64,000 nucleotides of DNA from Euglena gracilis (taxonomy: Eukaryota > Euglenida > Euglenophyceae > Euglenales): positions 39,278,654-39,342,653 of the forward strand of contig CP154957.1 of assembly GCA_039621445.1 (NCBI GenBank), in the 5' to 3' direction. This document shows, piece by piece, positions 62,391 through 64,000 of this stretch. The number at the start of each line of letters is the position of its first letter. The stretch's first letter is position 1. Below the pieces are notes generated by a model. It did no database searches, was not told the origin of the DNA, and worked only from the letters and a program-made list of their open reading frames with translations. The position numbers were made by a program, and so were the translations under genes.

Positions 62391-63242
62391 CCATTGAACA
62401 AGGGTCCCGGAAACCCTATGTGGAATGTGGAGGAGGTCGACCTCAGCAGCCCATCCTGGGCGGGTGGCTGATCCACCCATCAAGCTGCAGTGGACATCAG
62501 CATCTAAACAACCACCAGGTTTTCCATCCTCCAGGGCAGGGGGCAGATATTACAGTTTGCAAAAAAAATTGCATTTGGGAGTTTTATTCCAGAATATTCC
62601 GGAATTTATTTGGGGTATTCTGGTAAATTTCTGGTGGAGAGGACCTGGAAAAAAAATCAGCTCCTCTGGGCTTTATTTATTACTGTTATTTCAACACTGG
62701 TGAAAATTTTTAATTGTCGTTCACACCTTTTCCAACAAAAAAAATCCAAAAACATCATTTTTGTAGTTTTGGGACGCACAGATTCAAAAATATGGAATTT
62801 GTTGGCCAATTAAAAAAAAAAATCACAGAAACTTTTTGTTAGGTCCTTATGCAAAATTGATCTATCTCAAGATGTTTCTCAGCAGAGCTCAAGAGAAAAC
62901 ACAAAAAAAGGCCACAATTAGTCAAAATTGCCCAAAAAAACTCTAAATTGGTCAAAATTACCAAAATTATGCTAAAGGTTTGCCAAAACTTTGGAGAAAA
63001 GATAGGCAAAAAGGCCAATGGCCCATAAACAGATACAGCTTCGCCTTGGATTCAATTTCTTCTTTGAAATTTTAACACTTTCAGCTGAAACTTTTATTCA
63101 AATTATTCCAGAATATTCCGGCTTTTCCGGTGTATTCTGGACTGGAATATCTCCCCCCACCCCTGTCTAGGGTTGGTGTTTCTCAACACCTTTGACTTCC
63201 TTTGACTTTCTTTAATGGACGTTTTGGCATCATTGGCAAGTT
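62391..63242. other. AT-rich non-coding stretch with two matching hairpins
   Basis: No gene was seen. Hairpins at 62589-62623 and 63108-63140 both begin CCAGAATATTCCGG and close with TATTCTGG, giving perfect 8-bp arms (CCAGAATA). Confidence 0.6.
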
Positions 63243-63460
63243 TGAGGTTGGGGTTGGGGGAAGTGGTTACGGTATGGGTAGGATTTGGGGTGGGGTTTGG
63301 AGTACGGTTACGGTTATGGTTAGGGTTAGGGTTAGGGTGAGGGTGAGGGTTTTTTGAGGTTTTGTTATTGGGTGTAGGGTTAGGATTGGATGGAGTCAGG
63401 GTTATGGATGTTTGTAATTAGGGCAATACCATGTTAGTTTGCAGGCATGGGGTTATGGTT
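63243..63460. repeat. Degenerate telomere-like tract
   Basis: Three perfect TTAGGG units (63320-63337) followed by two TGAGGG units, inside about 200 bp of related GGGTT, GGTTACGG, GGTTATGG and GTAGGGTTAGG variants. It is interstitial in this window, as unique sequence follows. Confidence 0.75.
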
Positions 63461-64000
63461 GCTATTCCTTTTATATTAAAAAAGCCCGAAGAGTCCTGGG
63501 CATCGACTCGGGGAGCATTATTTATGGAGGATGTGGAGTAAATTAGGCAAAAAAAACTAATAATAATAATATTTCTTAGTCATCATAATAATAGTAATAA
63601 AGTTTCTTCAACATTATTTCGCGTCCGAGTGCCACTTTTAAGCCCCACCAAATGTTGGTCCTATATATGCATATGCATAAACCCCCTAATGGAAGCGCGG
63701 GGCCGCTGCAAGCGAAGGGTCCAACTAAAAGGCACACACCCCCGCCACCGAAGGCGGCGGTCCGCTACAAGCAAACCCCCTATTTTCATGGGATTTCTAA
63801 AGAAAATCAACAAAAATCGTGCAAGGAGGGTCCAAATAGAAGCATGCCCCCTTCCGCTGGAGGTGGCGGTGTGTGTATAAGCGCACCCGTGCTTCTGTTA
63901 GGGGGGGGGGTTACACAGATACATAGACATGTCTGTGCGGTTGCAGGGAATGCAAATCACAGTTGCGCAAGCGTACCTCCACCGTTGGCAGAAGTGCGGG
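63461..64000. other. Unassigned right end with a diverged short duplication
   Basis: No gene is supported. About 63705-63780 and 63818-63895 are diverged copies sharing GCAAGNGAGGGTCCAA, an A-rich stretch, CCCCC, and an inverted pair of the type CCGCCACCGAAGGCGGCGG. Confidence 0.45.

Overview
This is nuclear DNA from a eukaryote, probably a protist or alga. The evidence is many small GC-rich exons on the minus strand joined by long, low-complexity introns, GT-AG and GC-AG splice sites, TTAGGG-type repeats near the right end, and very heavy simple-sequence content. I cannot name the species. There are no operons, no bacterial gene structure and no CRISPR array. Almost every long open frame here is an artefact of a stop-free tandem repeat. 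The real coding signal is a set of short exons that had to be joined by splice phase.

Layout. (1) 1-19716 is copy A of a large direct duplication. It holds an unidentified exon cluster (about 60-1265), repeat-rich spacer, a complete catalytic region of a type I mannose-6-phosphate isomerase (MPI; 12 exons between 5874 and 18548) and one small upstream exon. It ends at a 13-N assembly gap. (2) 19730-35554 is about 15.8 kb of nearly pure microsatellite: CACACG, then GTGAGT, GAGT, GT, GCGT and GT blocks, with an abrupt strand switch near 22640. (3) 35555-41940 is single-copy sequence carrying the 5' half of a CLC-family anion channel or transporter gene (exons between 36148 and 40527), with minisatellite, poly-G and dispersed repeats in its introns. 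(4) 41941-61296 is copy B of the duplication, in the same orientation as copy A, including a second MPI gene. (5) 61297-64000 holds one further exon, CA-rich repeats, another dispersed element, two hairpins, a degenerate telomere-like tract and a small diverged duplication.

Main points. All 11 MPI introns can be placed, and the exon phases agree throughout, giving about 435 codons. Copy A keeps every expected zinc and catalytic residue. Copy B has a cluster of changes in the EPHAY motif that removes the zinc-binding histidine. Copy A carries a 306-bp hAT-like MITE, with an exact 8-bp target duplication, 29 bp upstream of an MPI exon; copy B has the empty site. The CLC protein has Gln in place of the gating Glu and Ala in place of the proton Glu, so a passive channel is the natural prediction. 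Copies A and B could be a true tandem duplication or two haplotypes wrongly joined end to end; the N gap inside the microsatellite leaves that open.
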